In this document: piece after piece, positions 37,028 to 44,908 of the stretch
Layout of the letters: each line of letters opens with the position of its first letter
Position numbering within the stretch: the first letter of the stretch is position 1
Assembly: GCA_013178375.1 (NCBI GenBank)
Contig: JABLXQ010000043.1
Location: 1-49,732, forward strand
DNA from: Gammaproteobacteria bacterium
GTDB lineage: Bacteria > Pseudomonadota > Gammaproteobacteria > Pseudomonadales > Ketobacteraceae
DNA: 49,732 bases
Reading direction: 5' to 3'
Program-made: the position numbers and the translations under genes
Notes under the pieces: model-generated
Told to the model about the DNA's origin: nothing
Databases searched by the model: none
Seen by the model: the letters and a program-made list of their open reading frames with translations, nothing else

Positions 37028-37055
37028 TTGGCGACATGAGAAAGGCGGATATAGC
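37028..37055 (+). promoter_or_regulatory. Candidate nrdJ promoter between the NrdR boxes
   Basis: TTGGCG (37028-37033), a 16-bp spacer and TATAGC (37050-37055) form a plausible sigma-70 promoter. NrdR box 2 covers the -10 and box 1 abuts the -35. Transcription would start near 37062, giving a leader of about 325 nt. Confidence 0.5.
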
Positions 37056-37059
37056 GTGT
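37044..37059. promoter_or_regulatory. NrdR box 2
   Basis: GGCGGATATAGCGTGT shares the ATATA core and the GTGT half with the NrdR box. Its start is exactly 32 bp from box 1, the usual three-turn spacing of paired NrdR boxes. Confidence 0.6.
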
Positions 37060-37076
37060 TTCGCTGTTTTCGGGTA

Positions 37077-37202
37077 CCGGAGGGATTCCGGCCCGGGAAA
37101 GCTGTGCGAACAGGCCAGACCCCCACCGTGCAGGGCTCGATATTGCATGGCTCATACAATCAAAACGAACTGTCGTCGTTGGGTGGAACCATGCAAGGCA
37201 CG
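37077..37202 (+). ncRNA. Structured nrdJ leader element
   Basis: The predicted leader folds well by eye: CCGGA with TCCGG near 37078-37090, CTGT-GCGA-ACAG (a GNRA-capped hairpin, 37102-37113) flanked by GGG and CCC, then CGTGC (37127-37131) with GCACG (37198-37202) enclosing TTGCATGG (37143-37150) with CCATGCAA (37189-37196). GGGAA and CCCCCACCGTG recall cobalamin riboswitch core segments, which would suit a B12-dependent enzyme, but a standard B12 box is not found. Confidence 0.35.
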
Positions 37203-37388
37203 TCCTGCTTCAATCAATCAGCAAACGCAACACCATCCGCTGTTCCTTACCTGTATTCGGTTTTTGGGCCGTTCACGCGCCCGCTTTGATCACTTTAGCG
37301 CATTGATTACATACGCATTTGATTACACAGGGAACCGGCCCCACGGGGCGCGGACATCAATTCATTCGGAAACAAGAAGAAGGTGGCA

Positions 37389-39545
37389 ATGAGCGCTGTC
37401 AATTACAAACCAGTAGCGAAGCAAGAAGAACGGGAAATTCCCCTGCAAGAAGCGTCTTACGACATCTGGCGCACCAAATACTGCCTGCAGAACAGCGAAG
37501 GGGAAGCCATCGATGCCAGCATCGACCACTCCTTCCAGCGCGTGGCCCGTGCCCTGGCCGACGTTGAAACCACCGACGAACTGAAAGCCAAGTGGTACGA
37601 CAAGTTCCTGTGGGCTCTGCGCCACGGCGCCATTCCCGCCGGTCGCATCCTGTCCAACGCCGGTGCCCAGGCCTATAAAGCCGACACCTCCACCATCAAC
37701 TGCACCGTGTCCGGCACCATCAACGACACCATGTCCGGCATCCTGGAGAAGAACTACGAAGCGGGCCTCACGCTCAAGGCCGGCTGCGGTATCGGCTATG
37801 AGTTCTCCACCCTGCGTCCTCGCGGTGCCTATGTGTCTGGTGCTGGCGCCAAAACCTCCGGCCCGCTGTCGTTCATGGACATCTTCGACCGCACCTGTTT
37901 CACCGTATCCTCCGCCGGTGGCCGCCGTGGCGCGCAGATGGGCACCTTCGACGTGTCGCACCCCGACGTTCTGGAATTCGTCAAAGCCAAGCGCGAAGAC
38001 GGCCGCCTGCGCCAGTTCAACCTGTCGCTGCTGATCAGCGAGGAATTCATCAACGCCGTGGTGAAAGACGAACGCTGGCCGCTGGTGTTCCCGATCAAGA
38101 CCAACAGCCCCGATGCCACCAAGCTGGACATGAAAGACATCACCCAGGTGATCTGGCGGGAATGGCCCTGCAACGACGGCTACGTCACCAACGACAAAGG
38201 TCTGGTAGCCTGCAAAGTCTACAAGCAGGAAAAAGCCCGCAAGATCTGGCACGCCATCATGTCGTCCACCTACGATTTCGCCGAACCCGGTTTCATCCTG
38301 ATCGACAAGGTCAACGAGATGAACAACAACTGGTTCTGCGAACAGATTCGTGCTACGAATCCCTGTGGCGAACAGCCCCTGCCGCCCTACGGCAGCTGCC
38401 TGCTGGGATCGGTCAACCTGACCCGCTACGTGCGCAACCCGTTCACCGACAAAGCCTACTTCGACTGGGATCAATATAAAGAAGTCGTCGCCACCTTCAC
38501 CCGCCTGCTCGACAACGTGGTGGAAGTGAACGGCCTGCCGCTGGAAAAACAGGCTCACGAGATCAAACACAAGCGCCGTCACGGCATGGGCTTTTTGGGC
38601 CTCGGCTCCACCCTGACCATGCTGGGCATGAAATACGGTTCGTCTGAATCCGTGGACTTCACCGACGAAGTGTCCAAGCAACTGGCCCTGACCGGCTGGA
38701 AAACCGGCCTGGAACTGGCGAAGGAAAAAGGTCCGGCGCCGATTATGGACGAAGACTTCACCGTTGACGGTGCCATGCTGCGCAAGCGCCCTGAAATGAA
38801 AAAGGACGGCTACAAGATTGGCGACAAGGTGAAAGGCAAAGTGCTGCACGCCAAGTACAGCCGCTACATGAATCGCATCGCCCAGGCCGATCCGGAACTG
38901 GTGAAGCAACTGATGGAAGTGGGTTCACGCTTCACCCACCACTCGTCGATTGCGCCCACCGGCACCATTTCGCTGTCGATTGCCAACAACGCCAGCAACG
39001 GCATCGAGCCCAGCTTCGCGCACCACTACTCGCGCAACATCATTCGCGAAGGCCGCAAGTCGAAAGAGAAAGTGGATGTGTTCTCGTACGAGCTGCTGGC
39101 CTACCGCGAGCTGGTCAACAGCGACGCCATGCCCTACAGCACCGACCCGGACAAGAAATTGCCGGACTACTTCACCGCCAGCGATGAAGTCACCCCGGAG
39201 CAACACGTGGACATCCAGGCCGCGTCGCAGAAGTGGGTGGATTCCTCCATCTCGAAAACCATCAACGTGCCCACCGACTTTGAATATGAAAAATTCAAGG
39301 ACATCTACCTGTACGCCTTCCGCAAAGGGCTGAAAGGTTGCACCACCTTCCGCTTCAACCCGGAAGCGTTCCAGGGCGTGCTGGTGAAAGAGAAGGACAT
39401 CGAAAACACCACCTACCGCTTCACCCTGGCCGACGGCACAGTGGTGGAAGCCAAAGGTAACGAAGACATCCTGTACGACGGCGAAGTGCACTCCGCCGCT
39501 AACCTGTACGACGCCTTGAAAGAAGGCTATTACGGTAAACTCTAA
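37389..39545 (+). CDS. nrdJa: Class II ribonucleotide reductase, catalytic part (NrdJa)
   Basis: This 718-residue adenosylcobalamin-dependent reductase makes deoxyribonucleotides with or without oxygen. Catalytic marks are the first redox Cys in TINCTVSG, the radical Cys and Glu in ATNPCGEQPLPPYGSC, and LGSVNLTRYV. It lacks the usual C-terminal metal and thiol tail, which is supplied by the next gene; this split matches Pseudomonas NrdJa/NrdJb. AAGG precedes the ATG. Upstream are paired NrdR boxes and a long structured leader. Confidence 0.95.
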   Translation: MSAVNYKPVAKQEEREIPLQEASYDIWRTKYCLQNSEGEAIDASIDHSFQRVARALADVETTDELKAKWYDKFLWALRHGAIPAGRILSNAGAQAYKADTSTINCTVSGTINDTMSGILEKNYEAGLTLKAGCGIGYEFSTLRPRGAYVSGAGAKTSGPLSFMDIFDRTCFTVSSAGGRRGAQMGTFDVSHPDVLEFVKAKREDGRLRQFNLSLLISEEFINAVVKDERWPLVFPIKTNSPDATKLDMKDITQVIWREWPCNDGYVTNDKGLVACKVYKQEKARKIWHAIMSSTYDFAEPGFILIDKVNEMNNNWFCEQIRATNPCGEQPLPPYGSCLLGSVNLTRYVRNPFTDKAYFDWDQYKEVVATFTRLLDNVVEVNGLPLEKQAHEIKHKRRHGMGFLGLGSTLTMLGMKYGSSESVDFTDEVSKQLALTGWKTGLELAKEKGPAPIMDEDFTVDGAMLRKRPEMKKDGYKIGDKVKGKVLHAKYSRYMNRIAQADPELVKQLMEVGSRFTHHSSIAPTGTISLSIANNASNGIEPSFAHHYSRNIIREGRKSKEKVDVFSYELLAYRELVNSDAMPYSTDPDKKLPDYFTASDEVTPEQHVDIQAASQKWVDSSISKTINVPTDFEYEKFKDIYLYAFRKGLKGCTTFRFNPEAFQGVLVKEKDIENTTYRFTLADGTVVEAKGNEDILYDGEVHSAANLYDALKEGYYGKL

Positions 39546-39574
39546 TGGACGACAAAGATCCGGGAAGCAAGCCC

Positions 39575-40270
39575 ATGGCTAAAGAAATCAAATCCAAAAT
39601 CGTTGGTTACGAAGTGGTGAAACCGGAGTCGAAAAATGCTCCGGCACCCGTGGTGGTAGAGCCGCCGAAAAGCAACGTGGTGCAGATGCACGAAAGCGTC
39701 GAGCGCCCGGAAATGCTGCTGGGTTCCACCTACAAGATCAAAACCCCGCTGTCGGACCATGCGTTGTACATCACCATCAACGACATGATCCTGAACGAAG
39801 GCACCGAACACGAACAGCGCCGCCCCTTCGAGATCTTCATCAACTCGAAGAACATGGAGAACTTCCAGTGGGTGCTGGCGTTGACCCGCGTAATTTCAGC
39901 CGTGTTCCGCAAAGGCGGTGACGCCACCTTCCTGGTGGAAGAAATGAAAGCGGTGTTCGATCCGAAAGGTGGCTACTTCAAAAAGGGCGGCAAGTTCATG
40001 CCGTCGCTGGTGGCGGAGATCGGTGAAGCGATTGAAACCCACATGAAGTCCATCGGCATGATCAAGAGCGATCTGGACCCGCACCAGAAAGCGTTCATCG
40101 AAAAGAAAAAACAGGAAATCGCCGCAAAAAAGACTGAAGCGTCGCATAGCGAAGAAAACAGCGCCTTTCCTCCCGGTGCGAGCCTGTGCGGCAAGTGCAG
40201 TACGAAGGCGGTTGTGTACATGGATGGCTGCATGACCTGTTTGAATTGTGGGGAGTCGAAGTGCGGGTGA
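39575..40270 (+). CDS. nrdJb: Class II ribonucleotide reductase, C-terminal part (NrdJb)
   Basis: The protein has about 231 residues and corresponds to the C-terminal portion of NrdJ. It ends in a zinc-ribbon and redox-thiol tail: SLCGKCSTKA and GCMTCLNCGESKCG. The middle part (HALYITINDMIL, ENFQWVLALTRVISAVFRKG) is the NrdJb family region. An ATG at 39545 overlaps the nrdJa stop as TAATG and would add 10 residues; the ATG at 39575 is preferred as GGGAAG lies 7 nt before it. Both parts should form one enzyme. A terminator follows. Confidence 0.93.
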   Translation: MAKEIKSKIVGYEVVKPESKNAPAPVVVEPPKSNVVQMHESVERPEMLLGSTYKIKTPLSDHALYITINDMILNEGTEHEQRRPFEIFINSKNMENFQWVLALTRVISAVFRKGGDATFLVEEMKAVFDPKGGYFKKGGKFMPSLVAEIGEAIETHMKSIGMIKSDLDPHQKAFIEKKKQEIAAKKTEASHSEENSAFPPGASLCGKCSTKAVVYMDGCMTCLNCGESKCG

Positions 40271-40295
40271 AGGTTTGCCTGTGCTGAGAGAGAAT

Positions 40296-40327
40296 AAAAA
40301 AGAGGCTGCCGTTTGGTGGCCTTTTTT
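40296..40327 (+). terminator. nrdJab terminator
   Basis: The stem 40296-40310 with 40315-40327 encloses a GTTT loop, and a T run sits in the 3' arm. It uses two G-U pairs. It marks the end of the core-genome block, just before the AT-rich cassette region. Confidence 0.8.
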
Positions 40328-40432
40328 GTTTGGGATGGACGCCTAAATAAAGGTGGACAATCGGTGTCCGAGCCATGTATTTAAGATTAGAAATTCACAG
40401 CTAAATCTGAGTTCCTCCGGGTTTTTGGAAGA

Positions 40433-40485
40433 GCGGAATTGGATGAATTGATTTTCGGCTGCGCCTGGTTGCACGGAATTGGATG
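40433..40485 (+). repeat. Direct repeat CGGAATTGGATG
   Basis: Identical 12-mers occur at 40433-40444 and 40474-40485, start to start 41 bp apart, in the AT-rich gap before the first cassette gene. Direct repeats are a feature of attI sites, but no other attI mark is seen here. The surrounding 240 bp holds no gene. Confidence 0.6.
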
Positions 40486-40510
40486 CATATAAAGTTAATT
40501 GTTAAATTCT

Positions 40511-41173
40511 ATGAGCACTGATCAAATTAAATCTATGGCCGAAGAAATAGCCAATTTAATAATCGACAAGACATTCTGGGGAAATGAATGGTTTCTCATT
40601 TTTACGCTAGTTTTAGTCGGTATTGTTTCTGCTGCCTGTGCGTGGTGCGGAAGCTATATAAGCACGAGAGCACAAAATAAGGCCATGCGCGTAGACTTTG
40701 ATAATGCGCTGTCTGATATAAAGAAACAAACAGACGCAGTGAAGAGAATTGAAGAAGAAATCTCTCACGATTACCAAGAGCGTCGAGAAATTCTAAAAAT
40801 TAAGAGGGATAAGGTTGAGGAAATCTATCTTTCATTATCCTCTGAGGCAGAGTTGCTAGCTGGTAACCTCAGAATATCATCTTTGGATGAGATGCAAGAT
40901 GTATCTTATCCGAACAATAAAGTCGAAATGTTGCTCGCGCTTTACTTTAAAGAAGAACTGGAGCGAGAGTTGGAACTCTATCTTAAGAATAGAAAAGCGC
41001 TGATTTCTCGTGTTCGTGAATTATGCCAGGAAAATCTTTCAAGAACCCGTAGAGGAACACCGCAGCGATTTGAAGATAACTTGGAGTATTTTAGAAACTA
41101 CAATCAGGCCAAGGTTAATATCGAGCTAGGTCTGGAATGCATCATGAAGAATTTAACAAGTCGTTCAAGCTGA
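40511..41173 (+). CDS. Cassette protein with one membrane span and a coiled coil
   Basis: This 220-residue protein of unknown function has a membrane span at about 25-48, then a long charged coiled coil (about 55-105, with DAVKRIEEEISHDYQERREI) and a mixed C-terminal domain (FKEELERELELYLKNRK). The reading starts at ATG 40511; a TTG 12 bp upstream is in frame. Base composition is clearly lower in GC than the flanking genes. The stop codon lies inside the attC site that follows, as is common in integron cassettes. Confidence 0.7.
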   Translation: MSTDQIKSMAEEIANLIIDKTFWGNEWFLIFTLVLVGIVSAACAWCGSYISTRAQNKAMRVDFDNALSDIKKQTDAVKRIEEEISHDYQERREILKIKRDKVEEIYLSLSSEAELLAGNLRISSLDEMQDVSYPNNKVEMLLALYFKEELERELELYLKNRKALISRVRELCQENLSRTRRGTPQRFEDNLEYFRNYNQAKVNIELGLECIMKNLTSRSS

Positions 41174-41210
41174 CCGCGCTACGCGCGGCAGCTTAACTCC
41201 AGCGTTAGGC
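41151..41210 (+). mobile_element. attC site 1
   Basis: This 60-bp recombination site has R'' ATTTAAC (41151-41157) and the core GTTAGGC (41204-41210). The inner arms are AAGCTG-A-CCGCGC, a 3-nt loop, then GCGCGG-CAGCTT, with one unpaired A, as in attC hairpins. Confidence 0.88.
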
Positions 41211-41240
41211 CTCAAATTCATGCACCGAGGGAGAAGATGA

Positions 41241-41942
41241 ATGGCTGAGCTAGTGGCAAATTGTCCGCGTTGCGGCGCAAAGCACATAACTTTCGACGTC
41301 ACTTCTGCCAAGCCATACCGCGTCATGTACGGCTGGCAAAACTGGTATGAGGCTTTCGGAATATGCCGTCAATGCGGCAGAACAGCGATATTCGTATTGA
41401 GCGAGAGCGTAAACGGCAACTATGAGCATGTTCACAAAGTCGGCCTACTCAAGGTCGATGTAGCGTTAAATAGATACGTCGATGTTAAAGGCCACATCAG
41501 CCTCAAAGATGCGGTCGGAGTTGAGCCTCCCGATTTCCTTCCGCAAGAAATTGAGGCTGTTTTCAAAGAAGGCGCTACCTGCCTTGCGGTCGGCTGCTAC
41601 AACGCTGCTGGCACAATGTTCCGGTTGTGCGTGGACATGGCAACAAGATCAATGCTGCCTGCTGAAGACGTGCCAGGACTAAACGCTAAGACTCGTCGTG
41701 ATCTTGGCCTTCGGATTCCTTGGCTTTTTGAGAACGGTCACCTTCCAGAGCCGCTCAAGGATTTGTCCTCATGCATAAAGGAGGATGGAAACGATGGCGC
41801 GCACGCTGGGAACTTATCGGAAGCAGATGCGAGCGACCTGCTGGATTTTTCCATCGCGCTGCTGGAACGCCTCTACACAGAGCCCGAGCGGCTTCGTTTG
41901 GCCAAGGAACGCCGCGAGGCCAGGCGCGAGGAAAGAAAGTAG
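41241..41942 (+). CDS. DUF4145-domain cassette protein
   Basis: The 233-residue protein has an N-terminal zinc-ribbon-like segment (NCPRCGAKH, CRQCGRTA) and a DUF4145 region with LAVGCYNAAGTMFRLCVDMA, LGLRIPWLFENG and DGNDGAHAGNLSEADASDLLDF. DUF4145 proteins occur as cassette and defence-associated genes and are sometimes fused to nucleases; no function is established here. It sits alone between attC sites 1 and 2, so it is a single-gene cassette. Confidence 0.82.
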   Translation: MAELVANCPRCGAKHITFDVTSAKPYRVMYGWQNWYEAFGICRQCGRTAIFVLSESVNGNYEHVHKVGLLKVDVALNRYVDVKGHISLKDAVGVEPPDFLPQEIEAVFKEGATCLAVGCYNAAGTMFRLCVDMATRSMLPAEDVPGLNAKTRRDLGLRIPWLFENGHLPEPLKDLSSCIKEDGNDGAHAGNLSEADASDLLDFSIALLERLYTEPERLRLAKERREARREERK

Positions 41943-41951
41943 CGGCATGTG

Positions 41952-42004
41952 GCCTAACATTTCCATCAAGCTGACGTGCCTGCGGCACGCAGCTTATGTT
42001 AGGC
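41952..42004 (+). mobile_element. attC site 2
   Basis: This 53-bp site runs from GCCTAAC (41952-41958) to GTTAGGC (41998-42004), exact complements. Its arms AAGCTG-A-CGTGCC, loop TGC, GGCACG-CAGCTT repeat the plan of site 1 with the same unpaired A. Confidence 0.93.
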
Positions 42005-42024
42005 GCAAAAGGAGAGTATTCAAG

Positions 42025-42780
42025 GTGAGTGGATGCTTCTTACAAGGTTTTGGGGCGTGTCGGGGTGGTCTTTCACGTGAGCACTATATTTCTGAGTCCG
42101 TACTCCGGGCTACTGGAGCGAACCCGGCCGCAAAGATTGGTGGGTTGGCATGGCAGCCCGCTGACACCATTCAAAGCATTGGTATCGGCTCTTTGCAGTC
42201 CAAGATTTTATGCGAAGGGCACAATTCCAACCTTAGCCCAATAGATGCTGTCGCGGCGAATCTCTTCAAAACACTGCACGCGATCGACAAAGACCGCCCA
42301 TCGGTGCCGTCGCTATCCACATTTGACGGACCTGGTTTTGAGCGTTGGTTGCTTAAGGTACTTTTCGGCATCAGTGCGTCGGGTGGATTTCAGATCAAGG
42401 CGCCACCTGATAATTGGAAGGCGATTTTAATGGGTGCTCCTTGGCCTGAATCTTGGGGCATGTACGTATTTCCTCCAGATGGATCGGAAATGTTCTCGAG
42501 CGATCTGTATATCGAAACGAAGCTTAATCCAGCAACGAAAGAGATTCTTGCCGCTTCATTTAGGTTCGCCGGCATCACATTCAATCTGTTACTTGGCAAG
42601 CCGGATCATCCTCTGGCATTCGGAATCCATCGTCCTAGAGGACTAATCTTTCAACACGACTCGGAAGAGCGCCGAGTAGAATTTTTGTGGCCCTTCCAGA
42701 CGGAAATAGCGATCACCTATAAATGTGTTGGAACCACAACTTCCAAGCCTTCTTATTATGGCGGATGGAAGGAACAGTAA
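42025..42780 (+). CDS. Unknown cassette protein with an HNH-like N-terminus
   Basis: This 251-residue protein starts at GTG 42025 with AAAAGGAG about 10 nt upstream; the in-frame extension would cross attC site 2 and is not credible. Its first 25 residues include two Cys and GLSREHYISES, like the Cys and REH motif of some HNH/His-Me endonucleases or zinc-bound relatives. The rest, with FERWLLKVLFGISASGG and GAPWPESWGMYVFPP, is not recognised. It is a single-gene cassette between attC sites 2 and 3. Confidence 0.65.
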   Translation: MSGCFLQGFGACRGGLSREHYISESVLRATGANPAAKIGGLAWQPADTIQSIGIGSLQSKILCEGHNSNLSPIDAVAANLFKTLHAIDKDRPSVPSLSTFDGPGFERWLLKVLFGISASGGFQIKAPPDNWKAILMGAPWPESWGMYVFPPDGSEMFSSDLYIETKLNPATKEILAASFRFAGITFNLLLGKPDHPLAFGIHRPRGLIFQHDSEERRVEFLWPFQTEIAITYKCVGTTTSKPSYYGGWKEQ

Positions 42781-42799
42781 AGTACAGTGGAATAGCGGC

Positions 42800-42888
42800 G
42801 CCTAACCAGGCGTTCAACGCGGACAGTTTGCTGCACAAAATTTTACGCCCCGCTGCAAACCGCTCTGCCGGTTAACTTGGCGTTACGC
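42800..42888 (+). mobile_element. attC site 3
   Basis: This 89-bp site starts with GCCTAAC (42800-42806) and ends in GTTACGC (42882-42888). Inner parts include GCGTTCAACGCGGAC, a paired GTTTGC/GCAAAC, and CCGGTTAACTTGGCGTTAC, as in known attC families. It is longer and less perfect than sites 1 and 2; the core differs at one base from the expected complement. Confidence 0.8.
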
Positions 42889-42954
42889 TTTGCGAGACAC
42901 TAATAAATTCACGGCCCTGATCAAATATATTCCGGAAAATTTGAGAGCGAGCGA

Positions 42955-43542
42955 ATGAGCAGCACTTTGGTGGCGGATTGGTTTGGTAGTAAATTTAATG
43001 ATCTGCACCCACTGCTGCAACAACTTCACAAGCATGGTGGTCAGCTCACTGGTTCGGTAGAGGTTGATATTCCCAATGGGATTGCTGGCAAGCTCGGAAT
43101 GCGACTGGCCAAAAAAGTAGGGATTCCATCTACAGGACGGACGCATAAACTAGTCGTCACCATTTCGCATCACGCAGACGGACTTCACTGGGATAGATGC
43201 TTTGATGACCAAACAACAGTGAAATCCGTTTTCAAACCTGTTGGCACTCTGCCTGATGGATACTGGATCGAGAGTACAGGCCCTCTAAGGCTGTATCTCA
43301 CCGTTGAGATAAAGGATGGCGGCTGGCACTGGCGATGTCTAAAAATGAAAATGGGAAATTGGAGCCTCCCTTTGTGGCTGCTCCCAGGCACCAGCGCATT
43401 CAAAACAATTGAATCAGGACAGTATCGCTTCTATGTTGGGTTCAACCTGCCCCTTTTTGGCACTATTCTCTCCTATAGCGGGCTACTCACTCCAAGCACA
43501 ATAGAGAATGCCCATCTCGGCTTTAACACTTTGGCGCATTAA
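42955..43542 (+). CDS. DUF4166-domain protein
   Basis: The 195-residue protein matches the DUF4166 layout: FGSKFNDLHPLLQQLH near the start, GKLGMRLAKKVGIPSTG, HWDRCFDDQTTVKSVF, GPLRLYLTVEIKDGGWHWRC, then FYVGFNLPLFGTILSYSGLL at the end. Function is unknown in the family. It follows attC site 3, so it may be a cassette whose own attC has been lost or not recognised. Confidence 0.8.
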   Translation: MSSTLVADWFGSKFNDLHPLLQQLHKHGGQLTGSVEVDIPNGIAGKLGMRLAKKVGIPSTGRTHKLVVTISHHADGLHWDRCFDDQTTVKSVFKPVGTLPDGYWIESTGPLRLYLTVEIKDGGWHWRCLKMKMGNWSLPLWLLPGTSAFKTIESGQYRFYVGFNLPLFGTILSYSGLLTPSTIENAHLGFNTLAH

Positions 43543-43580
43543 CGGGAAATGGGTTATATGGAAAGATACAAGGCGTTGAG

Positions 43581-43892
43581 ATGAGTAAGCGTAAAGATAC
43601 GGGTAGGAATCCGACTGAAATGGAATTTCTTGAAGCTGAAAGAGTCCTCAGCCTTCATCCTGTTCAGCAGCAGGGGCATCCGTCTGCGGTGCCAGCGGAT
43701 CACAGCAAACTTTCTCACATAAATACGTATGGCAGTCTCCCGGCGTTCTATCTGGACACACCATTTGTCTGTCGCTCTTGCGGAAAGCGTGAAATCTGGA
43801 AAGCCAAAGATCAAAAGTGGTATTACGAAGAAGCCAAAGGGCACATTGATGCCAAGGCGGTTGAGTGTCATGCCTGTCGCAAGTCGCGGTAG
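43581..43892 (+). CDS. Zinc-ribbon domain protein
   Basis: The 103-residue protein has FVCRSCGKREIW and VECHACRKSR, a four-Cys ribbon of the probable-zinc-ribbon type, after an unstructured N-terminus. AAGG precedes the ATG. The methyltransferase gene starts 19 bp after its stop, so they probably form a pair. Function unknown. Confidence 0.75.
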   Translation: MSKRKDTGRNPTEMEFLEAERVLSLHPVQQQGHPSAVPADHSKLSHINTYGSLPAFYLDTPFVCRSCGKREIWKAKDQKWYYEEAKGHIDAKAVECHACRKSR

Positions 43893-43911
43893 CCGGAGGG
43901 CCTTCTCTGTT

Positions 43912-44511
43912 ATGAAACCAGTTGAAGTTGGCAAAGCATACGATCAAATAGTTCATCTCTGGACAAGCGAAGGCTTTAACCGTCAGAACGGCATACAGCA
44001 GCATAAAAAGGCGATTTCCTTCGCTCAAAGCCGAGGGCGTGCGTTAGATATTGGTTGTGGCTGCACGGGAAGGTTTATCGATCTTTTGGTGAGTGAAGGA
44101 TTTGAGGCTGAAGGCGTCGATGTCTCCGAAGAGATGATCAGGTTGGCGCGGGAGAGAAATCCTGAAATAACGTTCCATCATCAGGATATCTGCGATTGGG
44201 ATTTGCCAAAGGGTTACGACTTCATTACCGCCTGGGACAGCATTTGGCACATACCGTTGGAGCAGCAGGAGCCTGTGCTGACCAAGATCATCAATGGATT
44301 GAACAAAGATGGCATTTTTATATTTTCCTTCGGCGGTGGAAGCGGGCCGGGCGATCATAAAAATACCTTCATGGGTCCCGAGGTCTATTATTCTTCATTG
44401 GGCACAAACGGCTTCCTGTCGCTGTTTATGAAGCTTGGTTGTATATGCAGGCACCTGGAATACGATCAATATCCTGAGCTGCACACCTATCTGATCGTGC
44501 AAAAAATATAA
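43912..44511 (+). CDS. Class I SAM-dependent methyltransferase
   Basis: The 199-residue enzyme has motif I RALDIGCGCTGRFIDLL, the acidic end of strand 2 in AEGVDVSEEMIRLARE, DICDWDLPKGYDFI and GLNKDGIFIFSFGGGSG. The substrate is unknown; it may be a small molecule. The ATG at 43912 is used since the longer frame overlaps the zinc-ribbon gene. It is close to, but not inside, the recognisable attC array. Confidence 0.85.
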   Translation: MKPVEVGKAYDQIVHLWTSEGFNRQNGIQQHKKAISFAQSRGRALDIGCGCTGRFIDLLVSEGFEAEGVDVSEEMIRLARERNPEITFHHQDICDWDLPKGYDFITAWDSIWHIPLEQQEPVLTKIINGLNKDGIFIFSFGGGSGPGDHKNTFMGPEVYYSSLGTNGFLSLFMKLGCICRHLEYDQYPELHTYLIVQKI

Positions 44512-44633
44512 CAATGGTTTTCATTTGGCCGGTTCGTCCGTAGGGACGGCGCACCCTATTGAGCCCCGCTGGCTGCTCAATGACCGTTGGATTTCGGAAT
44601 TAAAATCAATTTTTGATCAAAAAAGCCTGATTC

Positions 44634-44843
44634 GACTCTTTGAGAGGGTGGCAGGACGCTTTTAGAAGGTTGCACGGCTCTTTGAGAGCGTTGCGAGGCT
44701 CTCAAAGAGTGGATTTTGTCCAGTGAGCGGCCAAATTCTACTCTTGCAGTTGGTTGATCGACTCTAAAAGAGTAAAAAACGTACAGTTGCATGAGTTAAC
44801 CGGCTCTAAAAGAGTGTCCCGGGGTTCTCAATTGAGCAAACAG
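44634..44843 (+). repeat. 21-bp periodic palindromic repeat array
   Basis: Imperfect palindromes of the type GRCTCTnnnAGAGY recur in one 21-bp register: 44634, 44655 (degenerate), 44676, 44697, 44739 (degenerate), 44760, 44802 and 44823. The units at 44718 and 44781 have drifted. Each is a 14-bp palindrome plus a 7-bp spacer. The block lies in a 400-bp gap before the VOC gene. In one frame it reads as heptads such as DSLRGWQ, GSLRALR, DSKRVKN, but an in-frame stop breaks it. It could be an operator array or decayed repeat-coding DNA. Confidence 0.7.
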
Positions 44844-44908
44844 GGTAAACAGCGCAAGCTGGTCTGGAAAAACCAAATTCAAACCATCAATAAAAATGGG
44901 ATTTTCAT

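Noticed and set aside
43535-43570. A further attC site after the DUF4166 gene
   Set aside because: TTAAC and GTTAT boxes are only about 12 bp apart and do not form the L-box arms of an attC site.
44511-44595. attC site after the methyltransferase gene
   Set aside because: GTTGGAT fits the loose core pattern and there are two small hairpins, but no complementary outer box or L-box pairing is present.
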